Assembly (NCBI GenBank): GCA_946699065.1
Contig: CAMPDV010000222.1
Location: forward strand, 186,001-250,000
Source of the DNA: Loxodes magnus
Lineage: Eukaryota; Ciliophora; Karyorelictea; Loxodida; Loxodidae
Length of the DNA stretch: 64,000 nt
Direction of reading: 5' to 3'
Position 1 is the stretch's first letter; each line of letters opens with the position of its first letter. Positions 1 through 12,239 of the stretch are shown here, piece after piece. Under the pieces are notes generated by a model, which worked only from the letters and a program-made list of their open reading frames with translations, searched no databases and was not told the DNA's origin. Position numbers and translations under genes: made by a program.

Positions 1-3000
1 AGTTAATAAATTAAAGCTTTGCCCCAACTTTATTCTGAAGCTATTTAAGAAAATAAATATGCTATAAGCATTTTTCGTATTGAACCTGTATATATTGCCT
101 CCTTGCTATAAAATGTATTAGTAATAACTTGAATACTTTAGCCTGTCAAATTATATAAGCAGGAATTTAAGTTTTCTTTTAAAATCCTTAAACAAACTAG
201 CAAGGCTTTTAATATTTGTTGACTTATATAGTTTGATATTTAAATTTACCAGATCTCAGAATTTAGCTTATTTAATAGTTTTTAAGATTTCGATAGTTTC
301 ATTGAATTTCTTGATCAACTAAAAAGTAAACAATTTCATTTAAGTTAGAAATAACTTTGAGTGCAATATAGATAAAGGATTAAAGTCTATTTTACAAGGA
401 TAATATTAGCTTAATTATTTAAGAAGGTAATTTATATTCTCAACTTAAAATAGTTCTTTTAGTATTTATTTAATTAGTTAGAGTACTTATAATTAGAAAA
501 TATATCTTCCAAGTGATCTACCTATTCTATTTTATACCTGCTAAATTTATTTCCTCTTTAACTTTATTCCTCGATAAAAAATATTATTATTCATCTTTTT
601 CATGCAAAGCTTATATTAAAAAAATTACCTTTATCTCACATATCGAAGTAAATACTTAAATCCCTATAATTTAAATTAACCTACACGATAAATAAGCAAT
701 AAAGTGAGATTAAGCAAACCCTTATAAGAAGTTTAAGCCTTAAAATAGATTTGGATATCATAAACAGAATTTTAAAATAATCTAAATAATTTAACTATGA
801 AATTTTAAATTTGCATTCTTTCTATTCTAATAAGGTTATTTTATCTTATCTTTAGCATTACTATTTGAATAGTTATAAAACAATAATTTAAGAGAAAATC
901 ATTTAGAAATCCTAACTTTTTTGCTTCAAAGCTTGAATGTTTTGGGATAGATAGTGCTAGTTCTAAGAATCTAGGTAATAAATTTTTAAATAGTCTAATA
1001 CTTCAAACTTTAATAGCTTTTTCATTCTCTTCCTGAATTCTACTATACACTTCAGAGAGAATAAAATTGAGTTCTAATTAGCATTTAAAGTTCTTGAATC
1101 ACAAGATAATTATCAAAACTTATAAAAGCATCTTATCTAATTTTAAATAAATGAGATATAGTTAACTCTTTAAATAACTTCATCTATTTAATAATTAAGT
1201 TTAGTCTTTAATGATTTCTTAGACTAACTTAATAATTAATTCTAAGATTTTAGACTGAAAAGTTAAAATAAGCTATAAATCATTGAAATGAATAACGTTC
1301 CTACACCTGATTAAGCGTTATATGGATTGTAGTTGATTTTATAAGCATTTAGCTGTATTTTATCCTTTATTTATATCTTAAATTTTAAATTTTGAGATAT
1401 TTTCTTATTATATTGCTTATGAAGTTTTCAAATTGTTTTCAAATCCAAAACTAATTATACACTTGTATATCTTTTTAAAGGCCTAAAGAGAAAATTTTAT
1501 TACTAATTAAAAAGCACTAAAGCCAGAAAACCCAAATGATTTACTAAATTCATACTTGTTGCTTTCAAAAATTTTGGCTAAATAAATTTAATATCAATCT
1601 CAGTTTCTGCTTTCCATTTAAATAGCCCTACAAAGTATCAACCTAAAAAGATAGAGACAAATATCTTATTTTAAGCTATATAGCTTGCTCTATCTTATTA
1701 CTTTCTTTTAATACCTCTATTGACTATAACTTTATTAACATTCCTTACTGAAATCAACTAAAAGTACAAGCTGGCTAAAGATAAATTTCCTTTTTAGTAC
1801 TTTAATGCCTGAAATCCAAATTAGCTATATTATGAACTATAATGTAAAAGAGATTTTTTTAAATAAGATATAAATAGCATTGATAACTGGAATGTTAGAT
1901 GTGCTTATAAGAATAAAAGTGCTTGAGTATCTTCTAGTTTCTAAATTATTAATATTCCTAGCTTTATACATAATTATTTACATTCTGTTCTAATATACAC
2001 GCTATTAAAAAATAAAAAACACAATTATAGGTAAAAAGAGCATTCCTTATTTTATTTAAGCATAATAAAGAGTAATTGATGAAGATAATTTCAAATAATT
2101 ATGATCAATCTATTTTTGAATATGCTAAGTTTTATATACCTATATAAAGGATTTTGAAATAAGCAAGACTGAAACAAAGTTATAATAATAGTTTTCTTAA
2201 TGAGTTGAATTTATTATAAATTATATGAATCAGGTATTTCAGCCTGCCTTTTTAGATAATTAGTTATAAAGAAAAGAAATTGGCTTGCTTTTAGTCTTAA
2301 GTTATAAAATCTCTAATAAAATCGAAATTTTATTATCAAATTTTAAATAATTTAGCATATATCTAAACTTTTAGCTATTTTGAGAAGCCAGATATACGAC
2401 TTATATCTAAAGTGCTCTTAAGCAACTTTAATACGCAAGATTAAAACAAAATCCTTTTTGCGAAAAGGAATATACTAGGAAGTTGCTAAAGTTGTATTAA
2501 AATCTAGATTTAGGCTCATTAATAGGTTCAAAGAGGTTGAGATAAGCTTTATTATTTAATAGTTAAAATTAGTTAATAATTGAAAAATAATTTATTTATC
2601 ATTTTAAACCCAGCTCTGAGTATCTCTACATAAGATAAGCTTTTATTATTTTAAATTAGTTATATTTGTTTAATTACATTGATATATAGCATGAGAATAT
2701 AGCACAATTTATCTAAAAATAACTAGCTATCATTTTAATTCCTTATATAGTTCCCTCTTAGCTAGAGCATTAAATGAGTACTCTTTAAGTATTGTTCCTT
2801 CATGTATTTAAAATAGATTATAAATTCTAAGAATACTCCTATTAATTTTATAACACAAAAACGAGATTTAGAAATTAGTCAACTATACTGCTAAAGCTTA
2901 AAAGATATTTTGAGAAAGATTCTTTTTTAGGTTTCAATTAAGATTGAGATTTCTTGATTAGTGATTTAGACTCCTTTCAAGTGCATATTGAAATATTAAA

Positions 3001-3815
3001 ATTATCACACATGAAAATAAATTTTTATATGCATAGACTAAAAGCAGATATATTGGAATTATGCAAACCATAAAACATAACACATTTAGTTTCTTAGAAA
3101 TGTTTCCACTTTTTAAATATAAATAAATCAGTTTCTTGATAGAAGCTCTAATAAAAAAGTTAATTTAGATTAATTTTTCCTTGATAGCTAGTTAACTTTA
3201 TTTTATATCTGGTTCACTAGAATTTACCTATCTTTATTATTGCTGCTTAAAGAGAATCCAAGCTATAACTAGTTCAACACTTTTTGGGAAATTTTAGTTG
3301 ACTTATTGGTATTAATACGGTTACATTTAAATAAAACTTAATTACCATCAAAGAAATAAAGCAATATAAGCACTAATTTTATTAAGTTAAGGATATAAGC
3401 AAAGTGTATTGAAAGAATACCTTTGTAGTTGAAAATGTGTTTAATAAAGAAAATTTAAATTTATTAGTTCTAACATTCTACAAAATTACACTAAAATAAC
3501 TAATGTAATAAAAAAGAAAGATGAATTAAGTAATGAAAGAACAAAAATTTGGTTTAACTAATAAAGATTAATCATAAAATTCAATTGGTATAAGCCTGCT
3601 TAATACTGAAGTTAATTTGGAATTAATAATAACTGAATAATGTTTTAATGAATCTTTTAACTATTTTTCTTAGAAAATTAATTTTTATTGGTCTTTAAAT
3701 TTGATTTTGCCTTCATTGCATTAATGATATAAGTAGATTATTATTTTTTAGATTCTGGTAATAAAGTTCGAAATAATATAAATTAAGCAATAAATGTATT
3801 TGAATAGCTCAATTC
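1..3815. other. gene-poor AT-rich stretch
   Basis: I see no gene, RNA or mobile element that I can support in this stretch. It is low-complexity A+T sequence with many short words such as ATAAGC and TTAAGC, and no domain motif in any frame read with UAR=Gln and UGA=Trp. Because that code leaves few stops, an absence of stops is not evidence here. Confidence 0.5.
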
Positions 3816-5479
3816 TCACTAATCTAGTATAAAAGTTCTAAACTGAGATACATTGATATTTCCTTTTTGGTCAAACTTCAATTCATTTAGCATTTCTTCT
3901 ATATTTTTGTCGCTTAATTTTCCACTAAAAAAGTTCTAGAAAGCTTTTTAGTTTATTTGTCCAGTTTTATCTTAATCTAATTTTTATACTACCAGATCAA
4001 GTTTTTTATCCTCTATAAGCACTTTTTACCATGGCAAGCATGCTACCAAAAAGTTCTCTCATTCTAAGAATCCACTACCATTAATATCCAAAGACTTAAA
4101 TATTTATACAACTTCTTATCTCTTTAGCTGCTAATTATATACTTTTTTAAAAGATTTCACCATATCCTTCTCTGAAATTTTACCATCTTAGTCGATATCA
4201 AGCGATAAATATATATCTTTAATTGGCTAAATTTCTGAAGGATCAATAAGCTATGAAACAATATATTAATAAACTGCTATTTTTACCCTCTTGCTTAAAG
4301 AAAAGAAAAGCATTCTCTCTAAGTATTCTTCTAAATATATTGTTTTTGTCGATTATAAATCGCTAAATCATTCATGTTTGAGGCATTTTTTCGTACTTGG
4401 TCTCTTCTCTTATTAAATTTGCAACATCTGTTGTATTAAATTTTTTGCTTGTTCTGATATTTGACTTCATTTTTCTGATATAAACTTAACTTAAAACTTC
4501 TAAATATCAGGCTTCTTATTATCTTTATTATTAATGTTGTTTGCTCTACTTATATATCCATTATGTTGTATTTTTGAAAAGGAAACATCCCTGATAAGAG
4601 AGTATACATTATTACTCCACAACTTCATATATCACTTTTGCTTGAATACTAGCCCATACAGCTTTCAGGAGATAAATAAAAGATAGAGCCAATTATTTAA
4701 TTGTCTTCGATCTATTTTTCATTTATAGATACCCCAAAATCAATTATCTTAACTTATACCTTTTCTGAACTATCTATATCATTACATATTATATTATCAA
4801 GCTTAAGATCTCTATGTAAAATGCCATTCGTATGACAGTATGATATTCCCTAAAACACTTATTTCATTATTTCTTTAACGATAATCTCATCTATGAAGTC
4901 TTTTTTTCCAAGTATTTAAGCTAAGTTTTTTCCTTTAATATACTCAGTAACTAATTTAGTATACTTTGATTCAATGTAGATTTCATATAGCTTGACAATA
5001 TGAGGATGATTCTAAAGATAAAAACATACCATTTATTTTAGTATTTATACCTCACCTTAAGATAAATTTTTGAACTTCTCTGAGTTTATAATCTTCACTG
5101 CGTAATGCTTCTTATTTATTTTGTTCTCTGCTATGAAAACTTAGCCAAACCCACCTTTTCCTATTTAGTCTTAAATAGTGTAATTTTCTGAAAAAGTTGT
5201 TTTATTTTCAGGAACGAATAAAGAACGATCAATTAGGATATTTTAAGTATGAGGTGATTTTTGAGTCTAGGCAATTTTAAAAAGTGGAGAAGAGCCAGAG
5301 CTCAAATCTAGCTCTATTTAATCGCTAGATTTCCTATTACTACATTATATATTCCTGAGCTATTTTTTATCAAATACAGATTCATAATCATAATTTCACT
5401 TCTAAATAGAATAAGTTTTCTTATGCTTATTGCCTATACTTTAAAGCTGATTAGAACTTTTAAATAACTAAATTTCCAT
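3816..5479 (-). CDS. calcium-dependent protein kinase (CDPK)
   Basis: Ser/Thr kinase activated by Ca2+ through a C-terminal calmodulin-like domain. Read with UAR=Gln and UGA=Trp it gives 542 residues from ATG at 5479 to TGA at 3818-3816, after removing one predicted 35-nt intron. Seen: a Ser/Gln-rich N-terminus (1-98); glycine loop GKGGFGQVF (107-115); catalytic Lys129 in YAVKII; HRDLKLDN (222-229); DFG (247-249); SPE (270-272); DIWSCG (283-288). Junction helices follow, then EF-hands at about 416-427 (DIDQDGKI), 453-464 and 490-501 (DQDKTGQI), and a degenerate fourth at about 524-535. In-frame TGA encodes Trp28, 285, 326, 359 and 462; TGG occurs once (472). There is no Gly at position 2, so no myristoylation signal is visible. 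Length and domain order fit the family. It stands alone, with no close neighbour. Confidence 0.93.
4515..4549 (-). other. predicted 35-nt intron in the CDPK gene
   Basis: The kinase frame shifts between PFQKYNIMDIQ and KPDIQKF. Removing a GTAGAG...ATAAG segment of 35 nt restores the frame and gives the family spacing to the conserved W of subdomain X (EKWSQIS). With it removed the whole gene is 543 codons exactly. A 38-nt version ending three bases later also fits. It is longer than the 16-nt intron seen at 40257, so an indel cannot be excluded. Confidence 0.6.
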
Positions 5480-8346
5480 TACATCGAAATTTTAAGTTTA
5501 CTAAGCAAATTAACTATTTTTCATCTCTACTTAGGATTATTTTTCTTAAGGCTAATTTTTCTATAAATTTTCTTAGATAATAGGTGAGTTCAAGCAGCCA
5601 GACAAGTTGGTTTTAATGAATTAAGAACATTTACCATTCCCCATTTAAACTATATTATTAAACCTAGCAATTCATAAAATAAAATGAAAAGCTTTTCTTA
5701 ATTCTCCTTTAATTCAATGATTGAAAACAGTTAGTTATTTTTTAATTATTTGAAGAGAATCTTTTATGAGTAAATATAACTATAAATAATTAGTACCTTC
5801 AAAGGAAAATGACAGAAAAACCTTTTCAATCTAGAAATAATTTACTAGATTTATTCTTAATCATATAATCTGTGCCATCTCTTTAAAATCAAGCTTCGCT
5901 TTGCTTAATTCACTTAGCTTTATTTCTATACGCTCCCTGACTTTCTATATTTATTTCGTTTCTAAGAATAAAAAAATATCATATCGTATATTAAAATACC
6001 TTATTATAATTATTTCTCCTAGCTTTTAATTATGCTTATTTAAAGTGTTTAACTGCTAAAATGATTGCTAAAATTTAAATAATTTGAAACTTTCTAATGT
6101 TTAGTCAGAATTCATAGTACTTGCTATTCTTTTCAAACAAATAGGTATTAAAATTTATTTAATTGTTAATTACACTTAATTATTAAGCACTAAATTTATA
6201 AACCTCTTCATTTATTATTTTGATTAAATGTAACAATATACAATGAAATAACTCTATGCCTTTTATGTGCCTAATATACATTCTTCAAATTACTATTTTG
6301 CTGAGAAATTTGAAGTTAAACTTAAATTAGCTGTTCTCATACTGATTTTCTATAAGCTTATATGAAATAAGTTCTTATGCTTGATGCACTTGGATTAGTT
6401 AGATATATTTGAAATAAATTTGGTTTTGAGGGTATTAAATCTTGTTCTGAACATGAAAGTCATTTAAAAATATAAAAATTTATACTTTTAACCTTTTTAC
6501 TTAAATAAAGTTAAGTTATATAGAGTAGAAATCTCTAAATGATAGTATAAGTTAAATCTAATTTAATCTTAGCGATTATGCTTTTATTTAGATTTAACTT
6601 TATGAAGATTAGTCATTTCATATTTCTCATTTATTAGATTTAGTTCTCTATAATATCGCATTTTACCAGTTTGTATGAAACCATTTAAGGATTATTGTTA
6701 CAAAAGGATTTTCTACTTGATTTAAATTAAATTAAGCTAATAACTTAACTTCTATTATTAATTAATTATAATGTAAAGTTAATAAATCTAAGGAAATTAT
6801 ATGGATGTAAAGGAAGTTGGCATCAATAAATAACTTATTTATTAATTTTAGTCTTTTACAGAATAATTTAAATCCTCAAATATTCTAGCTTTAGAAAATA
6901 ATTGAGAAAGCAATCTATTAATCCCACTTTTTAGACTAATGAATTAGTAGAAGTTATAAGTTATTTTATTTTGCTGTCTTTTCGTATGAAAAGCTTTCAG
7001 GATACTATAATTTTTTATTATTGAGTAATCTATTTTATGTAATACATTAATTATAAAAAAAATCCTTTTTCTTGCTTTTATTTTCTTAATTACTCCTTAA
7101 TTAGCCTCATAACTTTAGTTAGGCATACTCTTCTAATTTAACTTCATTTAATATAATTTTTCCACTACTTATACTTAATTTCTTTTTATTAATTTAGAAT
7201 CTTTTTAGTAAGTCTTTTGCTATATTAGTTATTTCTTTATTTCAAGACTCAATTAAAATTGCTGCTGCTATTAGGAATAATAATTAGAGCTTTTAAAAAT
7301 GCCTTGATATTTATAAATTAAGTTAGTCTTAGCTAGAAAAAGACTTTAAGCTTAATTTGAGTAAATATATTAGATTCTTTCCTTACTCTTATTATTAAAA
7401 TAGGCCTCTTTTAGAAATAGCACAGACATCATAAACCCTCTTGTTCTTAAACAATAGTTTATTAGATATTATATCTCTCATCTTTAATACTTACAAGTAG
7501 CTTCATATTAAAAGTTAACTCTACAAGTTAAAATAATCTACTAATAATTATCATAGTAAAGCTTGAAAAAAGCAATGAGTATTAAATAACTTTAGCTGTC
7601 TTTATAATATTTTAAATGAAGAACCCTAACATACCGAAGTTGTACTAAGCAATAATAAAACATATTAATTAAATAATTATAGCTTTGGGCCTTTTAAATG
7701 CTAAGTGTATATTAAAGTTGTTTATTTAGATATATTAAAATCGTTTTATATTATACTAGTTATATTTATATAGATTCTGAATAACTTTAAAATGTAAAAT
7801 ATAAAAAGGAAAAGTTAGATATTTAATAAACTAAGGAAAACATGCATTAGCCTAACTATAATTCATAAATAACTTTTAATCCTCTAAGAATTATTAATTA
7901 TCTTCAACAAGCTTTAACTTTTTGTTTCTGTATCTTTTTAATCAACATTTGTTATGACTTTTATTCTTGTTTTGTGATTTACTTTTGAAAGATTTGGGGT
8001 ATTGAATTTATATGTCCATCTTATAAGTGAATTAGATAATTGAGTTTCTGTTTATAACTTAATATTATAGTTATTATTACAATATTTCTATATTCACTAT
8101 GTTCTTTTGTTTAAATCTAAAGTAGATGTAATAAGTAGAACTTTAATAGAATAAAGCTTTTTTCTGATGTAATAATTATAGTCAAGTTTTATAATTTAAA
8201 AGGGAAACTTTTATTGTTACTTTAGACATGATAAATCAGGTAAAGCTTTATGGGATTTGTAGACATACACACTAAGAATTATTTAATAAACTACTCAAAT
8301 ATCTTTTATTAGATAAGCTATTTATTATATAATTATTTATTAAATA
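5480..8346. other. intergenic, nothing recognised
   Basis: A+T-rich sequence upstream of the CDPK gene. No coding motif, RNA or repeat that I can support. The promoter of the CDPK gene must start here, but no element is recognisable by eye. Confidence 0.45.
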
Positions 8347-8830
8347 GTTGTTCAAAGGTGAGCAACAAGGTTATCTTCATCATAGGTTGGGGAAGTTAAG
8401 TACCCATAATCGACTTTATGTCTTCCTCTGCTTTGGTTTGGCCTCGAGACATAAGATTCTTAGACCTTAGGCACTGGCTTAGTTTAGATTTAATTCTGGA
8501 ACGAAAAAGAAATAATATTGCAAGCTTCATCAGAGGTGGGGAATTTAAGTACCCATAATTGACACATGTCGTCCTCTGCTTTGGTGATGCAACGAGACAC
8601 AATCCTGCCATGGTCCTTGGACCTCCAACAAGTAGAAAAGATTACGAGTATTCTTAAATTATATCAGTATTGAGCATTTTTATCGGTACTGGATAATTAT
8701 ACCAGTATTGAACAAGGTCTACCAGTATCTGATAATTTTATCAGTAACAAACATTCTTGTCAGTATGAAACATTTTTTTTAAAGAGCTGCGTACCAATGA
8801 GAGTGCTCTATAATCAAATTTATTTATTAT
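8347..8830 (+). repeat. dispersed repeat P, copy 1
   Basis: The same element occurs in opposite orientation at 51765-52096. Shared parts in order: a block reading GGTTGGGGAAG...ACCCATAAT; a block with CACAATCCTGCC; then about five imperfect ~20-nt units built on CAGTATTGAACA and TCAGTACTGA; then a terminal hairpin (AGAGC 8783-8787 / GCTCT 8805-8809). Copy 1 holds a partial internal duplication (first block at about 8385-8455 and again at about 8525-8600). Read with UAR=Gln and UGA=Trp both copies give a short peptide with VVLxFGDAxRHNPA and KDYEYS, and two indels between the copies cancel each other in that frame, which hints at coding. I do not recognise the peptide. Not a known family to me; a SINE- or MITE-like element is possible. 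Confidence 0.75.
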
Positions 8831-9300
8831 TTATTAGATTCTTATAATAGTGAAAATTGCTTTTTATATTTGAATTTTAAATTTAAATATAAGTTCATTT
8901 AATATAATTAAAGAATATAAGCACTTCTAATTATAGAACTAGGAAAGATAATTGAAGAATGAGTTATACTAATATTACCATTTTTCATACTTAATAACCT
9001 CTGAATTTTAAAGCAATAATATACCACTTCAAAAAATGCTTTATAGTTCAAATTTTATTTTTTGTTGTTTCGAAAATAAAAAAGTTAATGTTTTTAGAAT
9101 TTTTGAGTATTTGAAAATTGAAAAGGCGGTATAAATTAATTTTTGATAAAAGAAGATTTAAATGTCTTTTATATTATACTAAAGAATAATCTTATTTGTT
9201 CATAAGATACTTAGTTAAGTCATCTTATTATATTTTTAAATGCTTAAAAAGGAAATAAATTAGGTTCTCTGATTTCTGATATTATGCATTGAGTTTATTT

Positions 9301-9306
9301 AAAAAA
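9301..9306 (-). terminator. Pol III T-run terminator of tRNA-Pro
   Basis: Six T residues on the minus strand directly after the tRNA discriminator base, the usual RNA polymerase III stop signal. Confidence 0.85.
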
Positions 9307-9378
9307 GGGCTGCTACGGGAATTGAACCCGTGACCTCTCGCACCCAAAGCGAGAATCATACCACTAGACCAAGCAGCC
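9307..9378 (-). tRNA. tRNA-Pro (anticodon UGG)
   Basis: A 72-nt cloverleaf. The acceptor stem GGCTGCT pairs perfectly with AGCAGCC, and the discriminator is C. An A-box-like TGGTCTAGTGG and a B-box GGTTCAATTCC are present. The anticodon stem CTCGC/GCGAG encloses the loop TTTGGGT, so the anticodon is TGG, which reads CCA and by wobble other CCN codons. There is no intron and no encoded CCA, as normal for a nuclear eukaryotic tRNA. It is the highest-GC segment in its surroundings. The tRNAs that would confirm the code (Trp-UCA, Gln-UUA, Gln-CUA) are not in this window. Confidence 0.95.
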
Positions 9379-12239
9379 TACTTAGAGATTTAGTAAAATA
9401 TCTATTAAATATTCTTAACTCTCTATAAGCTTCCTTATCATTAAATCTTTCCTCTCACTAATTTCATATATCAGCTTTTTCAAAAGATCACTCAGTCGTC
9501 TGGAAACATAAATATGGGGTTTTTCTTAAATTAAAATATTAGATCTTACAGTAGTTAAGGATAAGGAACTATCTAACTTTATTCAAATATTTAGTCTAAT
9601 TACATACTTATAAAGCATCTATATGCATATTAACAAATTTATATATAAGCATGCTTCAATATCTTTTATAGCAAAATATAAAAGCTATTGCAATTATGCT
9701 ATCATTTCCACCTTTTCCTTATCATAGTTATTTCACTTCTTCATCTATAAAGATACTTTAATCCTAATAACTAAGATTATCAGATAAGCTTTGTTTAAAA
9801 TTGATTGAAAGTTAGAAAAATGTAACAAATTATAGAAGAAAAAATTGAGAATGATTAATTGAATAAAACTAGTTACGAGAATGATTAGCTTTCAACTATT
9901 TAATATAATTAAAGATAAAAACATCTACTAAGATTATAATTTGGTATAACTAGATGCAATATTCTATTTATTCAACATTTCATTATTTTATTTTTGTTTA
10001 TCCAATTAGCTTAAATCAATTGATTACCTTTATTTATAAATTTCTTTGTTATTTTAATTTAGGAGAAATAATTAATAATAAATGCTATTTTTAATTTACT
10101 AAAGGAAGCTTAGCATAATTTATAGCGTTGTATAATGCTAGCAATTTATCTTTAACGAAACATTTGATGAATGATAGAAATTAAAGTTAAAGCTCCTCTT
10201 ATCTAAAGATATTTCATTATTATTCCATTACAATTCGAATCTTTCTTTTATAATTTTTAGTTGTAGTAATCATTTTAAACCCAGCAAATACTAAAAATAA
10301 TATATATACTTAAATAAAGCACATCTTGCTTTATTTTAATTTATAATTTCATTTATTTAGGATTAAAATCTACTTCAATGATGAATTTTAGGATTAAATT
10401 AGTTTCTCTTTATCTTAAATTTATAAATTTCATCATTAGCTAATAAAACGCAAGAGAATTGTATTTAAAGAAGATCAAAAGCTCTGTTTATTTACCTTTC
10501 TCATGAGCTTTATACATCAATAATTAAATAGCTTTAATAAGTTTATATATTGCTATTTTTACTAGCAAGAGAACTTCTCCTTTTGGTTTGCTTATATATC
10601 CAGCTTTCAGTCTTTTATTTATTTGAAAACTAAACTAGGATCACCTTCTTAAAATGAGAATACAGATATCTAAGTAAACTTAATAATCTTAGTAATTTCT
10701 AATATTATTATAAGATAATATAGATAGTAAATAGACCTATAAGCTAGAATATTTATAAAGGAAGATTCTTTAACTTAAATTAGAATAAAAGTTAAACTAT
10801 TTCTAATAGACAACCTAAATAACTAATAAACTCTTAAGCTATATATAAACCATTTAAGTAGTACCAATTATTTAAGCTTTCCTCTAGTTAAAGTTAACTT
10901 TTATCATAACAAAATAACTAATTATCTAGCAACTACTAACTTCTAGGTAAATAAATGCATTAGTTTTAAAATTAAGTATTAAAATCTAAACTTATAACAG
11001 CATGGAAAATTCCTAATCTACCTTTGCTTATAGCCAAATCTTTAACTAAAAATTAGATTCAACTTAACTTATTGAGAATTTATAACCTGCACTCTTAAAT
11101 TAGATGCTTTAATTTCTGGCTTTAAATTAATTGTAAATTTATTTAATTAAGCTAAAGATAATTTTTAATTAAAAATTATTATATAATTTCAAAGAAAAAA
11201 GTAAAAACTTCAAGTAAGGAAGTTCTTGTAAGAATGGCTTACTTATTAGCTCTAGAAATTAGCAAATTAGAAATGTAAATAGAGATCACAGTCACTTTTA
11301 TGATGTCTAGCTTTATTAATTCTACAAGATGAATATCTGGATAAAAGATTTAATTTGCATATATTTCGAAATTAAGCAAAAAATAGAAAAAAGTTGATAT
11401 TCATAGATTGAATCTTTTTTCTATTATTAAAGCTTAAGATAGGAAAGCTTAAAAGTAGATCCTATTTCTTCAAATTTATTAGGAAATAGCTTCTACCGCT
11501 TTACCTATAGAGGTATTTTGAAAGATCTTGGATCTATTATTTAAATGGGATGCATGTAATAAGAATTAATTATGCTATAAGGATTTCAATGACAAACATT
11601 AGAAGTAGATTTACTAGTTTAATGTATAAAATTACAAATCATAATAAAATGTAATGGGATTGCATATATTTGTCTAGCGAGAGGTTCAACTACAAAATGA
11701 GCTTTTGTGCATAAAAAATCTTATTAGTATATATTAGCTTTCATGTAGAGAAAGTTCTATATAGTTTGTCTTGCTAAGGTTCAAGGAATCATTGTAAATT
11801 TAAATAACGTGTTTATAAAATTGAATATGGCATCTTTTCATTGAAGATAAAGAAGAAAGAAAATAATAATGTTAGAGTTTAAAGTATTCGTAATGTACAA
11901 GAATTATTATTTGAGGCTTATCTAGCTTTTTTATAATCTTAAGACTTAAAAAGTGAAATCATTTTAAAGGTATCATTGAATCTCTATCAATTCTAGCTTC
12001 AAACTATTTAGATTTTTAAAATAAGAGTGTGGCTTATTTTAATGGGAATACTTTTATAATTATTAAATCTTTTAAAGGAAAATAATAGTTAGACTTAATT
12101 TAATTTTACAAATGGAAGGTGGCTAAAGAATTATTATCTGCTTTTCTTTAAATCTATGTTTGCTAAAATTTGTTGAGCATAGTATTACGCAATAATAACG
12201 GACTTCTATTAAGAGTAAACCATAGACATAGATTTAGAT
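9379..12239. other. intergenic, nothing recognised
   Basis: A+T-rich, no supported gene. A short inverted pair around an ATCTATGTTTGC word lies just past the end (about 12153-12235), at the start of the next pseudogene. Confidence 0.4.

Noticed and set aside
4030..4060. A second, 19-nt intron between the second and third EF-hands of the CDPK
   Set aside because: It came from misreading one base; with the correct sequence the frame is continuous (FLEWENFLVACLPWQKV) and the codon count closes.
8520..8640. 5S rRNA-derived SINE as the origin of repeat P (GGGGAAGCTAA resembles a 5S internal box)
   Set aside because: The similarity is limited to about ten bases; no other 5S box or fold could be found.
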